A stretch of 60,000 bases of DNA from NCBI GenBank assembly GCA_914767715.1, contig OU612072.1:12216001-12276000 (forward strand), written 5' to 3'. This DNA is from Membranipora membranacea (lineage: Eukaryota; Bryozoa; Gymnolaemata; Cheilostomatida; Membraniporidae). Below are positions 35,797-48,186 of the stretch, piece by piece. The position numbers and the translations under genes are program-made. The notes under the pieces are model-generated. The model ran no database searches and was not told where the DNA came from. It worked only from the letters and a program-made list of their open reading frames with translations. Position 1 is the stretch's first letter. The number at the start of each line of letters is the position of its first letter.

Positions 35797-37759
35797 ATGG
35801 AGAAAGGAAAATCTGCCACTGATGACTCAAAACCCTGCAAAAAAAATTCGAGCGCATCAGAGAATCTTAAGTGTGTGTTTCTGGTGGTGCTGTCCTTTGT
35901 TGTCTTACTGGAAACAGGAGCTCTGGTATGGATCCTGACATCTGCATCATCAACTTGTCCGAGTGTACGATGTGATGTCAAAGAATTTAAACATGAGGTT
36001 AGTTTCCCTAAGACTTGTTAAAATAGTAGACTGAATATGTATATACTAAAGACTACCCAAAGACCAATGCATGTCAGGCAGTAACTTTTGATAAGCATGC
36101 AAATCTGACAAAACTTTATCATTAGTAACTGCTTGACTATAACATGTTTTAGTCTTTGGGTAGTTTTTAATTTTTTCTTTATGATAGCTCTTTGTATGCA
36201 GTGATGTCCACATTGGCCTTATCACAGAGGCACCATTCTTGTTGTTTAAAGTAAGGTTTTACAGAAGAATATGTCATCTTTAGGCACATGGTTGAAAATG
36301 CGAAAGTTATAACTAGCTGACGTTTTTTCACCCTCTTAATCTTATAAACCTGCTTAAATTTGGTAGTAGCTAACATTAAGTCACAACTAAGTCATAAGTC
36401 ATAAGTCATAAAACAAGCCAACTAAAGTCTAGCTAATATTAACACTCTCCTAGGGTATTTATAAAAAGCCTTACAAATCTCACAACCTCACAATCATCTC
36501 AAATTCAGATTTAAGTTCGGCGCAATCATTGTCCTACTATGAATAGTGTTTCCTTGGGCAGCCTCCAAATCTGACAACATACTTGATCTGGCACGTTTGT
36601 GAAATATTGTTAAATGCAAATAAACGACAGTAAAAGAAAAATTCAGCCTTGCCACACGGCTACAAAAAAGTAGGCGCCTGTTGAAGCTGGAGTAACTCTG
36701 CTGCATGCTTTATAACAAAGTAAGGAATGGCAAAAAAAAGAGAATTAGGCTCAATAATCCTAAATAGGACTGAACTTAAACTGAAAGCTATTTCCTTATG
36801 CCGGTTTGGAAATAGTACATAATTATTGTTCTATCGTTTTCAGCATATTTTGAAGCCCACCAGTATGGATAAGAGAATGGTGAGAAATACGAAACAGGAA
36901 TCATCGACAAAGATCCGCCACAAGAGGCAGCTTCCTAACGCCGAGGTAAATTTAAGGTCACGTTATTGGCTGTCTATTCCATTTCGATAGTTAAATGTTT
37001 TCATGCAAAAAATGGAAAATGGAAAATGAAGTCTATCTGTTGCCATGATGAAAGTAGGATACGCTGATCCAGACCAAGGTCATGTATACATCTAAGAAGA
37101 TCTTTAGATAGCTGATAAACATCCTGTTTCCGATGAAAATTACGACCAACCTTTAACTTGATAATTGATGCCGTGTATTATTAGCCCGCCTATCAATAGC
37201 CTGTGATCGCAGCTAGTGATGAAGGGATGGCACCAGACAGCCCCAGATGTGCCCATTAGAATAATTCTTTTGATAAAGTGACCCGAAGAGGTCACGTAAA
37301 TTTGATCTGTTGTTGAGTGTGCCTCTATAATTATCACCACATCATAAATTGGACAAAATTGAGCTTCCACTAAGACTGATTGTTTTTAAGTCAGCAATCG
37401 CAGCTATTTAAAGATGGAGAGGTTATCACCTCGGTTAATAATAATCTCAGGGAATCGAAATTGCTGCAAGGTAACCTACCTCTCATGTAATTTTTTACTA
37501 ACCAGGGCACAACATCATAGTTACTAAGTTCGACCTATGTTTACACTCTTGACTGTTATTTTGGTTATAGGTAGAACCTGTTGCTACTCGTTGCCAGCCT
37601 ATCTGCAAAACAGTTTGTTATAAGCCTTTAGAAAATGATACAGGAAATGGAGGAGCCAGCTCCCAATCTGACAACCCCGGCTCTGACACCTCAATCACTA
37701 CCCCAAGCAGTGCTGTTACGACTGCGCTTGGGGAGAGCACAACTACTGTTCCAGCATGA
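35797..37759 (+). CDS. Small type II membrane proprotein, copy 3 (3 exons, diverged)
   Basis: Exons: 35797-35997, 36844-36945, 37571-37759. Phase-0 introns give 163 residues. Exon 1 is nearly the same as in copies 1 and 2 (CKKNSSASENLKC before the span). Exon 2 is one codon shorter and clearly different (start HILKPTSMDKRM) but keeps a cleavage site as RHKR followed by QLPN. Exon 3 keeps CQPICKTVC, then changes heavily in the Gly/Ser/Thr tail (NDTGNGGASS, SGS replaced by SDT). The changes respect frame and splice sites, so the gene looks alive and under constraint at the cleavage and cysteine motifs. AATAAA at 37774-37779. Confidence 0.83.
36052..36164. repeat. Imperfect long hairpin in intron 1, copy 3
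   Basis: Counterpart of 18506-18618; both arms retained with a few changes. Confidence 0.7.
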
Positions 37760-40700
37760 GAAAAAAAACTTTTAATAAACTAGGCTAACCTCGTATTTGA
37801 CTCCTGCTATAGGCACGATCAGCTATATTTTTTACATAAATGTTTCTCTTAGTGTGAGATGGAATTTTATATTCAACTCCGGCTTTATTTTATACAATAA
37901 AAAAACTCTTTTAAATGGATTTAAATTTAAAATAAGAACTCAAGTTACCTATATATAAAAATAATGTGATGGAATGCAATTATATTAGATCAGTAACAGT
38001 TTGTGATATAAGAGTCACCTTTAAGAATTCGGTTTGTAAAATTCTGTAACAATATAGTTATAATTTTAATATCTAGTTGTTCCCTTGCTTTTTGATATAT
38101 TTAATTTATTTCCATTACACGCATTCATCTATATCCGTCCTTTCAGCAGAATAATGAAAAAACCAAAAAAAGCAATGAAACATATTGTCATGTTTTATCA
38201 TTATAATTATTATTTTTTGTGTTCTTATATGTATATCTAGCCATTTTTTGACACAAGGCACCTTTATTGGTGGTGCAATCCACCTTTGGGAATCGCGTGG
38301 TAACCTGCTGATGAAATTCAGACATGTATCTCCTGAGTCATTGCAGGAAAATTCTGTGTTTGACTTGTTGCAAAAGCCTTGCACAATCACTTAGGTGCAC
38401 TTTAAGTTGGTATTTGACTATTTGTCATCATTGTGCTGGAACTTTCCAATGACAAATATCTAGTTATTCAGCTTAAGCAATATCCTTAGTTTAACATGGC
38501 TAGTCATAAGTCTATTTTTTATTAATGCCAGATTTTTCCTAGGTTTCTCATCTACCTGTCATGGTTTGGAATTAAATGGAATAAAATACAGCTAGAGGGA
38601 AAACCCAGAGGTGTTGATGTAGCTTTTCAATGAGTTACATCATTGTTGCACTGCTATCTTGTAAAACGCCACACGACCTCAAATGATGCACACGGATTAG
38701 TATATCTGGTTATATTCAAGAGTTGTCCGACCAGTCCTGGTAGATATTATGCTGTATGGATGAATGAAAGATTTTTCCAAGTACAATTTACTTCAGTGAA
38801 CTGCAAAATATTGGCATTGTCCTATTTATGCCGGTCTGAATTATGTGGCATTATACAAGAGACATAACAACAAAGGAGTTAACCGCAGGGACCAATAATC
38901 CATGTGTGTGGGCTGACGATTGTTCTGAATTATCAAGTCAGAATTGTGGTGTAGAACAGAACTGACATTGTGACTGCCGTTGTCCGACACACACAGTGCT
39001 GTTCAATTATCAATTGCAGTTTAATTAAGGGAAACAGAAAGATGGCTGATTTTAATTAGATGCCGTTGGAGCTGTTTTGTCAAGTGGTTCACTGTATGAA
39101 ATATGTTTGAGGGACAAGATATGTTGTTGGGTTTGTATCGCGGTAATTATCTTCCGAATGACGAACAGAATCTTGACAGACAGCCATAGCTGGATAGGCA
39201 TGACATATTTAAAGATTTTGTGTGGGCATGGAGGAGAGATTTATATCAACTATCTATGCTGTTTAGGCCTAGACGAATGAACAACTCTTATTGATAAATT
39301 GGTCCGATTTTGGATATAAGGTGCACCCATCGTTATACAGATACACGTAGACAATGTTTCAATGGAGTAACTGACTATAAAGTAATCCAGCAATCAATAT
39401 AAATACACATAACTAAGATCACAACAAAAATAATTATTAATGTGGGCGAAGAATCTGTTTGTTAAATATTGGGAGGGGACTCCCAGATGCATTGTCGGTC
39501 ACAGGACCCTCATAATTTTGAACACCCTGAGTAAAGTGTACAAGCCTTGTCTGGCGGCTAGATCGGCAGCATGAGAAGGCTAAAGGTATGCACTGCAACC
39601 TTGTTATTGGCATTGTAAATTGCCATACAATATGAATTTACGTATAATTTGACGATGAACCTGCCACAGGGGGGCTGTCGGGCGGGCATGTAAATGTGTG
39701 TTGTTACTGAGGACACAGATTAAAGTCATCCATCAGATAAGTAGGTTCTAAGTGGGGCAGCGCCAACCTTCAGTCGACACAGGGCAGCAGCATGGCCTAA
39801 TCAACACTATGTCATTATGGTATTTATAAATCAAAATTAGCAAATATTTTTTGTTTATTTTTAAGGTTTGGACTACGTCATCCATTCAAATCAACTTGTG
39901 ACAGGTCCTTGACATTCCAGCTGAATAACTAGGATGTTCTCTGCAATGATAATCAAACCAACAACCTGAGGTACAGGTCACCTGGCAGTGAAATGCTTTC
40001 CATCGTTCCAGTGAATACTGAATGACGGGTTCAGTTACATGGTGATGTGATAGCCTCAGCAGGCTGTCTTGGGTGGGTGTCGGCCAGCCTGGGTAAAGTT
40101 TTATTATTATTTTTCCATGTATGTGCTGTACATTCGATGCTATCAACCTATCACAGGATGGATATTAGAATTTAGGCAATAAACAAACTTCAAACTTCAA
40201 ACGACAAAGACATTCCGCATACATAAATTGTAATCTGTAAGTTTGATCAAGGAGTTAGTCTCCCTGGTTTGACTGACTGAATTTACTGATTAAATATGAT
40301 TCATTCTTCGTTTTGCATGTCATCCTGTTTGTAAAACTACTACTAATGTGATTTGATCATGTCATTAATAGAAGTACAATTTAATCAAATCAAACAAATC
40401 AATTTCAATCAAACTTTTTCAGTTGTTTTTTTAGATGTCCTATCTTGTCAAATGGTTTTTGATTGCATAGGGTAATTCAATCAATCACAGGTATGGGATC
40501 GATGGAAGCCATGAATGAATATCGAACCATTCAAATTCACTTTAACTATACATAATAACCTAAAAAATTATTAAAGGTAATATGTGTAAATCATGAGAAA
40601 AAGCTATAGGAGCAATGAAAAATTATTAAATACATTAATACTTGGGTCAGGCGGGGAAAATTCCAAACATAATAGTTTGGTAATGTTACAATAAAAAGCT

Positions 40701-41327
40701 TTAATAATTTCAACTTTAATAAATTCTAACTGGTTGCAATCATCCACTCAGTTGCAATAGAACTTTGTCAAAAAATGCTCCTAGTGATATCAGTTTATAA
40801 AATTGGACTTGCAAAGACTATTATTCTGGACTTCCGGACAACATAGTATAATTGTTAAGTTTTGTAAAAAGCAAAGCGCTAAAGCATTTATCTCTGGCTG
40901 ATGTCATGAAGTTACCTTTTGCTTTCACACAATGAAAGCGACTGCATGACAAATGTCAGATCGAATCAAGCCACTCATTATCAGGTATGAGCATTGTGCC
41001 ATGCAGATATCGCCAACACCTAGTTAAAAATATTTATTTTTAGGTATAGTTGTCAAAATGACAGAAGATAGTGATCGCTGTAGGTCGCGTGACAAGCAGC
41101 GCGTATGGTGATATGGTACCATGGTACAGTTATAAAGTTTTAGTATCACATAATGAGCCTTCTCACGCAGGCCTGCAAGCGGCATGATAGGAATAGTGCA
41201 TGGTGATATGGTACGAGGCTCACTTCATGATAGAGTTCACGACATAAAAGTCTGTGAGGGAAAACAGTTAAACACCAACACAATTAAAATGTTTGTCTCA
41301 CATTCAATCATACGTCAATTATACATT
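37760..41327. other. Spacer between the + strand trio and the - strand pair
   Basis: No gene supported. The first 0.8 kb is decayed unit sequence; the rest is AT-rich with one probable retroelement tail (40060-40203). Short open frames (for example 38643-38867 and 39886-40146) show no family resemblance I recognise. Confidence 0.5.
40060..40203 (+). mobile_element. Probable retroelement 3' tail
   Basis: Ends in AATAAACAAACTTCAAACTTCAAAC, that is, a poly(A)-like signal followed by short CTTCAAA repeats, the usual 3' end of CR1/L2-type LINEs and SINEs that copy them. The 5' limit is unknown. Confidence 0.4.
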
Positions 41328-43810
41328 TTATACAACACCAGTAGTAGGCTGAGGAGTGGAATTATCAGTAATATTAGAATGAGTAGTCGTTGTGTATGAG
41401 CTGAGGTGACTGTTTTTGGAGTTGCCCCCTCCTATCACATTGGAAGTGGTTCCATTAGATCTATCCGTTCCCAGAGTGTTGCTGTCACTGTCAGTGTGCG
41501 TGTCAGGTGTGTGATTTGGATGATGGCATACCGTCTTACATACAGGCTTACAGAGCACAGCCTAAAATATATGTCAGTCATCAGCAAAAAACATAAAATT
41601 CTAATATGTTTGACCTGATCCTAAGCTAAAGATGCAAATATATATGAATAATCGTTCAAGGGTTTTAAAGAGGGTATCAACTGTTGATTACACTACCTGA
41701 CAAATTAAATCGTTCTAACCCCACATGCAAGAAGTGTTGGGTGGCATAATATTCCCAATCCCATATAATTATCTGCGGAAATCAACACTGAAATCAATTT
41801 AACCAGGCCCTTATTGTATTTCGGAAATAACTAAATTGTGTGAGTGAGGTTGTATGTATGTAGGTTTTCAGCTAAGTGTTTCTTATTGGACCGAAAAAGT
41901 CAAACAACCTTTTTGATGATGGACATTCATTCAAATTACATTTTCAGATAATCTGTCTCTTTTATGCCGACTATTGGATTCTTCAAGTAGATCGTCCCTC
42001 TCACTATTGCCTCGAGTTCTTTCTACATGAGGGTTGTCGTGGTCGTCAATAGTCTTGATCTTTAAAATAAAAAATAACACAGTCTATTCCAGATTTACCT
42101 ATTAGTAACTACCAGATCTGTGCTGTTTAGCAAACAGCAATTGTTATTGCATGACAAACTCTCCACTTTCCCAACAGCATTAATGCCATTCATCGGAGTT
42201 CCAATTGTAAATTGCAATTGCAAAAAACCGATTGCATATGACTATGCAGACAGTCACATGCAAAGGCTTTCTGAAAGAAAACAAAAATAGCGGCCCTGAC
42301 AACTTGTTACCACCGTCCCAATAAAGTGTTTTGAGAGAATTTAAACATCAGCTGACCCTTTTACAAGACAAAAATGATATTGGATAGAGGGTAAGTCTAT
42401 TTACCTGTGCCTGGTTATTGTTGAGGCTTCTTTCGTCAGCAGTTGTCATGTCTGAGGTGGATGCCCATATCAGAGCACCCGTTTCTATCATCACAACCAA
42501 TGTCAACAACAACAGAATTACTGTCTTATAGTTTTCAGTCAAAGTTGAGCTGTATGATCTGTAGTGTGATGAATTCGAATTGTCCTTGGCTAGTAATCTC
42601 TTTTCCATTTTTTCAATCAAGGTTGAAATGAGTATTTAAAGTAAATCAAAAGTGAAAACCGCAAAGCTTTTATTTTTGAGAAGGCTTCACAACTTCTATT
42701 TAGTTGAAGCGGGTGTGAATGCTTTGGCTTTGGTTGGACGACCTGCTTTTATGACATTGGCACTGTCAAGATGCAATAGGATAGGCTGCTCGATGGAGGA
42801 AGCTGGCAACATACAATAGGATAGGTTGCTCTATGAAGAGAAGGAAATACAAGGCTCTGCATCCCTTTCAAACTGGAACGATAAATGTTATCCCTCGCCA
42901 AGAAGAATATTGATACAACAAACCAAAATATTATTGCGTTACAGCCAACATGTAAAATTGAACTTTGATTCCTAAGGTGAAATTAAAGGATAAGCTTCCT
43001 TGTAAGGTGCTATCAGCCTATGATATTGCTCACGTCAACGATGCATTTGTAATTAGGGACAAACCCAAAACATGTACCAACCTGTTTTATTGGATATGGC
43101 AATTTGATTTGCAGCCGGTTAGATAAAAAAAAAGCAACTATCCGAGGGGGGGGGGGGACTGGTAATCCTCATTAAATCTTCATTCTCTGGTTTGTCAATC
43201 GGTGAGAAAAGTCAGTCCTACCGTAAGAGACACAGATAGGAGGCATTTTAGAAAGATACCTTACCACCATTAGTTAATCATGCATGGTAAATATTCCAGA
43301 AAATAATGAGATGATGTGGGGTTTGCCACCAATAGGAAGTCCTGAAACTTTGTTTTGAGGGGAATAATACATATTATTATAGGACGAATAATTGTGTGCC
43401 TCATAATCTATCCCTGTCCTATATACTGTTACTTATATGTACTCAAATAAGTTCAGACTTATCAATATAGAGCTCCTGTTAATTCAGACAAGGAACATTA
43501 CTCCCAATGTATTCTCATGTCACTGGAGTTTGCTTTGTTAGGACCAAATTTAGTGGTACCAAGGGGAATTAAGCCAAGTTCACTGTGAACACCATACAAT
43601 GCTGAGGGAAACTGACTGATGAAACTACATGTTAGTTGATTTAGATGTGTACTATTCAGTGGATACAGAATAATGTCAATGGCCATCCCTAGCCTCAACT
43701 CAGCGCAGTCACAATAAATGTTCGCCCAAACACTTAAAATTTGGTTTGGGCTGTAGCTAATGTTTCATTAACTTGGGGCAAGTGAATATTAGCTACAGTT
43801 TAATTTAGCC
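41120..43810. repeat. Tandem duplication, - strand pair, unit A
   Basis: Matches 43811-46620 throughout. The left edge 'gcaggcctg…gcatggtgatatggtac' occurs at 41168 and 43842; the right edge 'cagtttaatttagccagtt' occurs at 43797 and 46606. Offset is about 2.7-2.8 kb. The upstream block with 'ggcactgtcaagatgcaatagg' is at 42760 and 45560. Confidence 0.85.
41328..42608 (-). CDS. Small type II membrane proprotein, - strand copy A (3 exons)
   Basis: Exons on the - strand: 42608-42405, 42059-41940, 41561-41328. Phase-0 introns give 185 residues. ATG context AAAAAATGG. Cytoplasmic start MEKRLLAKDNSNSS, membrane span about 29-49 ending IETGALIW (compare LETGALVW in the + strand trio). Exon 2 is an acidic linker ending SRHKR (cleavage after 102) and DRLSEN. 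Exon 3 opens LCKPVCKTVC, then a Ser/Thr/Asn-rich tail with sequons (NGT, NIT, NST) ending TTGVV. Same gene plan as the + strand trio but with a longer, probably glycosylated tail. Function unknown. Confidence 0.85.
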
Positions 43811-43992
43811 AGTTATAGTATCAGCTAGTGAGCCCTGTCATGCAGGCCTGTCAGCTGCGTGACCAGCGTAACGCATGGTGATATGGTACTATTCTCACTC
43901 CATGATACAGCTCATGACATCACAGTCTGGAACGCAAACAATTAAACACCAACATATAAACATTATTGTCTCACATTAATCAATTATACATC
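42609..43992. other. Upstream region of copy A and spacer
   Basis: No coding exon found. Shares blocks with 45357-46620 (upstream of copy B). A G-run of about 11 bases lies at 43146-43157. No clear TATA element. Confidence 0.5.
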
Positions 43993-46620
43993 TTATACAA
44001 CGTCAGTAGTAGACTGAGAAGTGTTCTTGTCAGGAATATTAGAATGAGTAGTCGTTGTGTATGAGCTTGAGTTACTGTTTACGGAGTTGTCCCCTTCTGT
44101 CACATGAGCAGTGGTTCCATTGTATACATCTGTTCCCACAGAGTTGTTTTCAGTGTCAGTGTGCATGTCAGGTGTGTGATTTGGAAAATGGCATACCGTC
44201 TTACAAACAGGCTTACAGCGTGCAACCTAAAATAGATATTGTGTGTGAAACGCACCAAATCTGAAATTTCTAACATGTTAAACCTGTTCAGATGCAAAAT
44301 ATGCAAATTATTATCAAACGTTGACAGTTATTTTTGGCGGGTATCACTGTATCACTGTCAAACTAAATCCTTCTTGTCTGTGGTGCTGGGCATGTAGTTT
44401 TGTGTTGAGCGACGTTGAGTTCTACCACATATTTATCTCAATAGTACAAGGACCCTTTGTATGCTGTACCCTTCCCTGATTATTCTGAAATCCCAGCTTT
44501 TTTAAATTCAGGAAGTTTTGGGTGGCATAATATTCCTCTTCCCATATACTTATTTGCGGAAATAAAAACTAAAATCGATTAAATCAGGTAATGTTTCAGG
44601 AATAACTAAGTTACATGAGGTCTTGTATCCTACAATTATTTGGATTTTTGATTTGATCATGATTTAGAAATAGGAGTTTTGGAATGGATATGGAATGGAT
44701 GGAGTATTGATTTTTTACTCACAGGTATGACATTGGATAGTATGTCTCTTTTCCGTCGATTGTTGGATGTTTCAAGTTGAACATCCCCCTCATCATTAGG
44801 TCGAGTTCTTTCTACATGTGGGTTTGTCTTACAAAATAAAAAAAAGATCACAGTCTATTCCAGATTCACCTGTCTGAACTTACCTAGTAGTGTGCTGTTG
44901 AGCTGGTGGCTTTTTGTGCCGAAAAATTTCCAACTTTCCACAGAGCAAGAAGGCATTCATCAAAGTACCGGTTGGAAGTTTGAATTGTGCAGATGGTCTA
45001 AACATATGCATGAAATAACTGTCTGCAACATATGTTAATATCAATTGCCCTGACAAACAGCAACAACCGTCCTTATTGAGTGTTCTGAGAGAAATCTTTT
45101 CTGCAACCTTCTACAGAAAAGAATATCATTGAAGATTTTTTAGTTTATTTACCGGTTCATCATGAGCGGTGTTGCTTCTTTCGACAGCAGCTGTCGGTTC
45201 TGAGGTTGACGCCCATATCAGAGCACCTGTTTCTATCATTGCTGTCAATGCTAACAAGAAAAGAATCACCGACTTTAAGTTTTCAGTTGTAGTTGAGCCA
45301 CCTGATCTGTACTTTGATGAATTCGAATCGTCTTTGGCTAATAATCTCTTCTCCATTTTTCAATCAAGGTGGCAAAGAATGTTTAAAGTAAATCAAGACT
45401 TATTCGTTAAAATTGCCAAAGTTTTGCTTTGAACGAGACTAAACGACTTCTATCTAATTAAGGTAATGATATGGGAATCCTCATCTGTTCCAACTACACG
45501 GCAGTCCAAACGAGTATGAATGATTTGGCTTTGGTGGTAGAACTGCTTTTATGACATTGGCACTGTCAAGATGCAATAGGATAGGCTGCTTGACGGATGA
45601 GCTGCCAACATACAGTAGGATAGGTTGCTCTATGAAGAGATGGAAATACAAGGCTCTGCATCCCTTTCAAACTGGAACTATAAATGTTTTCCCTTGCCAA
45701 GAAGAATATTGCTACATAAAGCAACACAAACCAAAATATTATCATGTTACAGCCAACATGTAAAATTGAACTTTGATTCCTAAGGTGGAATTGAAAGATA
45801 AGCTTCCTTGTAAAATGCTATCAGCCTATAATATTGCTCATATCAACGCTGTATTTGTTATTAGGTACAAACCAAAATCATGTCCTGAATTTTTCATTGG
45901 ATATGGTAATTTAGTTAACGGCAGTTGGATCATGGTTTTTTTCCATAAAAATCAACTTTGTGAACTATCAGGTAAAAAAGTGGTTATTCTCATTGGATCT
46001 AAATTCTCTGGTTTGTCAATCGGTGAGAAAAGTCAGCCCTACCATGAGAGACAAAGTTAAGAGGCACTTTAGAAAGATACCTTACCACCAATAGTAAATC
46101 ATGCATGGTAAATATTCCAGAAAATAATGAGATGATGTGGGGTTTGCCACAAATAGGAAGTCCTGAAACTTTGTTTTGAGGGGGATAATACATTATTATT
46201 ATAGGACGAATAAATGTGTGCCTCATAATCTATCTCTGTCCTATATACTGTTACTTATATGTACTCAGATTAGTTCAGACTTATCAATATAGAGCTCCTG
46301 CTAATTCAGACAAGGAACATTACTCCCAATGTATTCTCATGTCACTGGAGTTTGCTTTGTTAGGACAAAATTTAGTGGTACCAAGAGGAATTAAGCCAAG
46401 TTCACTGTAAATACCATACAATGCTGAGGGAAACTGACTGATGAAACTACAGGTTAATCGATATAGATGTGTAACACAATAATGTCAACGGCCATCCCTA
46501 GCCTCAACTCAGCGCAGTCACAATAAATGTTCGCCCAAACACTTAAAATTTGGTTTGGGTTGTAGCTAATGTTTCATTAACTTGGGGCAAGTGAATATTA
46601 GCTACAGTTTAATTTAGCCA
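43811..46620. repeat. Tandem duplication, - strand pair, unit B
   Basis: Second copy of 41120-43810; see that entry for the shared edges. Confidence 0.85.
43993..45356 (-). CDS. Small type II membrane proprotein, - strand copy B (3 exons)
   Basis: Exons on the - strand: 45356-45153, 44827-44723, 44226-43993. Phase-0 introns give 180 residues. Start MEKRLLAKDDSNSS, span about 29-49 (ILFLLALTAMIETGALIW). Exon 2 is five codons shorter than in copy A and ends NNRRKR (cleavage after 95) then DILSNVIP. Exon 3 has no internal methionine near its start; it reads RCKPVCKTVCHFPNHTPDMH and a Ser/Thr/Asn-rich tail ending TTDVV with sequons (NNS, NGT, NSS). Copy A and B tails differ in many residues but not in length (77 each). 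Function unknown. Confidence 0.85.
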
Positions 46621-48186
46621 GTTGTTGGGTGACTTAATGTGAGTTGGTACCAATTTTAGCTATAGCAGCTAATATGTGAATGTTTGTTAATGCTAGCTAA
46701 CCAGAAATATCCCTTGAGGAAAAATTATGTGATCATTTCTTTCTGCAAAGTTTTTGATCACCTAGAGCATTTCTTGTTCAAGTCAACCAATGAAAAGTCC
46801 TTGTGTGTACAGAAATATTTAGGTTCACTGAGAAGTGAACTAAAGCTCGGCAAGGAGGCTGCAAGGTTGCTGGATATTCAAAGGGGAAGTATAGAATTTG
46901 ACTTGCAAAATATGTGTGACCATTAAATCAATCTTAGTGATATCCAATGGCATGTCTACAAATTTGATTCACTTATATCTAATTATAATACAGGCTATCA
47001 GACTGTTAACATCATAGGCTAATGAATGATACAGGAAAGCTCATATTCATTGCAAGCCGGCACCTCCAAAACTAATTGAATCTATTATCATCTCTCAAAG
47101 ACTGAATGTCATCGATGTTAGTATTGGCAAAGGTTATTTTTAAGAACAAAAGTCACAGCTCCTCATGCCAGCATTAAATTATTTCATAATGTTTAACCTA
47201 TCAGTTATTATTGGTCCGTTCGAATTGCAATGAAATCGCACATCCTTGATTTGCTCTAAATCAGTATTATCAATATTCACAACCCAAAGTTCACAACAGC
47301 TCAGCAAATCAAGCTTGGTTTTTGGAAAAGCGTCCACAATTGTGAGAGGAAAGAAAATCCATTGGGTCGCCAAAATTGACCAAATTTTTCTACCATACTG
47401 CTGTAATTACACAAATATTGAAACATGGCTAAAAACTGAATCAGCTTTGCAAGATCCACTTATCGCTATACACCAGGATGAACCTGGAACGTTCATACAT
47501 GACAGCGGTAAACATGACATGCACTCCATAAGTCAAGTACCATCATAAACCTTCTGTCAGATGCTAATTACCATCCATGCTCATCATTCTACACCCTTCC
47601 TTTCAACAACAGAGTAAATTAGAGGGGCTTATCACCAGTAACACTCATCATAAAACGGTTTACCTCCAACAAGAAAATGCCAAACAATTTACCAGGGATA
47701 CCGGGATATTTCTGAAGCAGTACCAAGAAAAACTCGGACAACATCTGACAACTCTGGTTAAATTAAATAATATATATTCATGCAGTCTAATGTGGAAGTG
47801 GAGAAGTTGATTTTTGCTTTCCTGTGAAGTCATGGAAGTTTATTTTACATATCCCTCAGAAGAACTTGCATAAATAATTCGCATTAGGCATAAGGCAAAC
47901 TGAATTTATGGAAGCTCATTATTTAAGCTTCTGCCACATTGCGAAATTATAAAAATAATATAATAAAGAGGATATTTATCTATTTAATACTCCAGTTTTT
48001 CGAGTGTTTCCACTTGGATTTAATTAGCACAGGCACAAAGAGCAATAAAAATTGTGAAAACAAAAACCCAACAATATAATCTATGATAATTTGACAGCCT
48101 TGCCTTGGTACAAAACTGCAGAAGAAACTGTCAGAACATGCAAAGCTTTTTTACTTTTAAATTTGTCAAGTTATGTTGTGCAAGAT
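45357..48186. other. Upstream region of copy B and spacer
   Basis: The first 1.3 kb repeats the region upstream of copy A. From 46.6 to 48.1 kb there are three + strand open frames (46684-46926, 47246-47548, 47577-47810) in different frames without splice logic or recognisable motifs; they could be a decayed element. Nothing firm. Confidence 0.45.

Larger units (their letters stand above)
34830..38530 (+). repeat. Segmental duplication unit 3 (5' part, diverging)
   Basis: Very close to units 1 and 2 up to about 36.8 kb. From exon 2 onward it is clearly more divergent and only patches match: 37560-37870 with exon 3 and the start of the 3' flank, 38000-38050, and 38240-38480 with 20590-20780. 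The similarity fades near 38.5 kb. Confidence 0.8.

Noticed and set aside
45773-46060. 95-residue open frame upstream of - strand copy B
   Set aside because: The duplicate at about 42970-43240 has stops and indels in the same frame, so it is not maintained.
46684-47810. Three consecutive + strand open frames that could be a decayed gene or transposon
   Set aside because: Different frames, no credible splice junctions between them and no recognisable domain; kept only as a note in the spacer entry.
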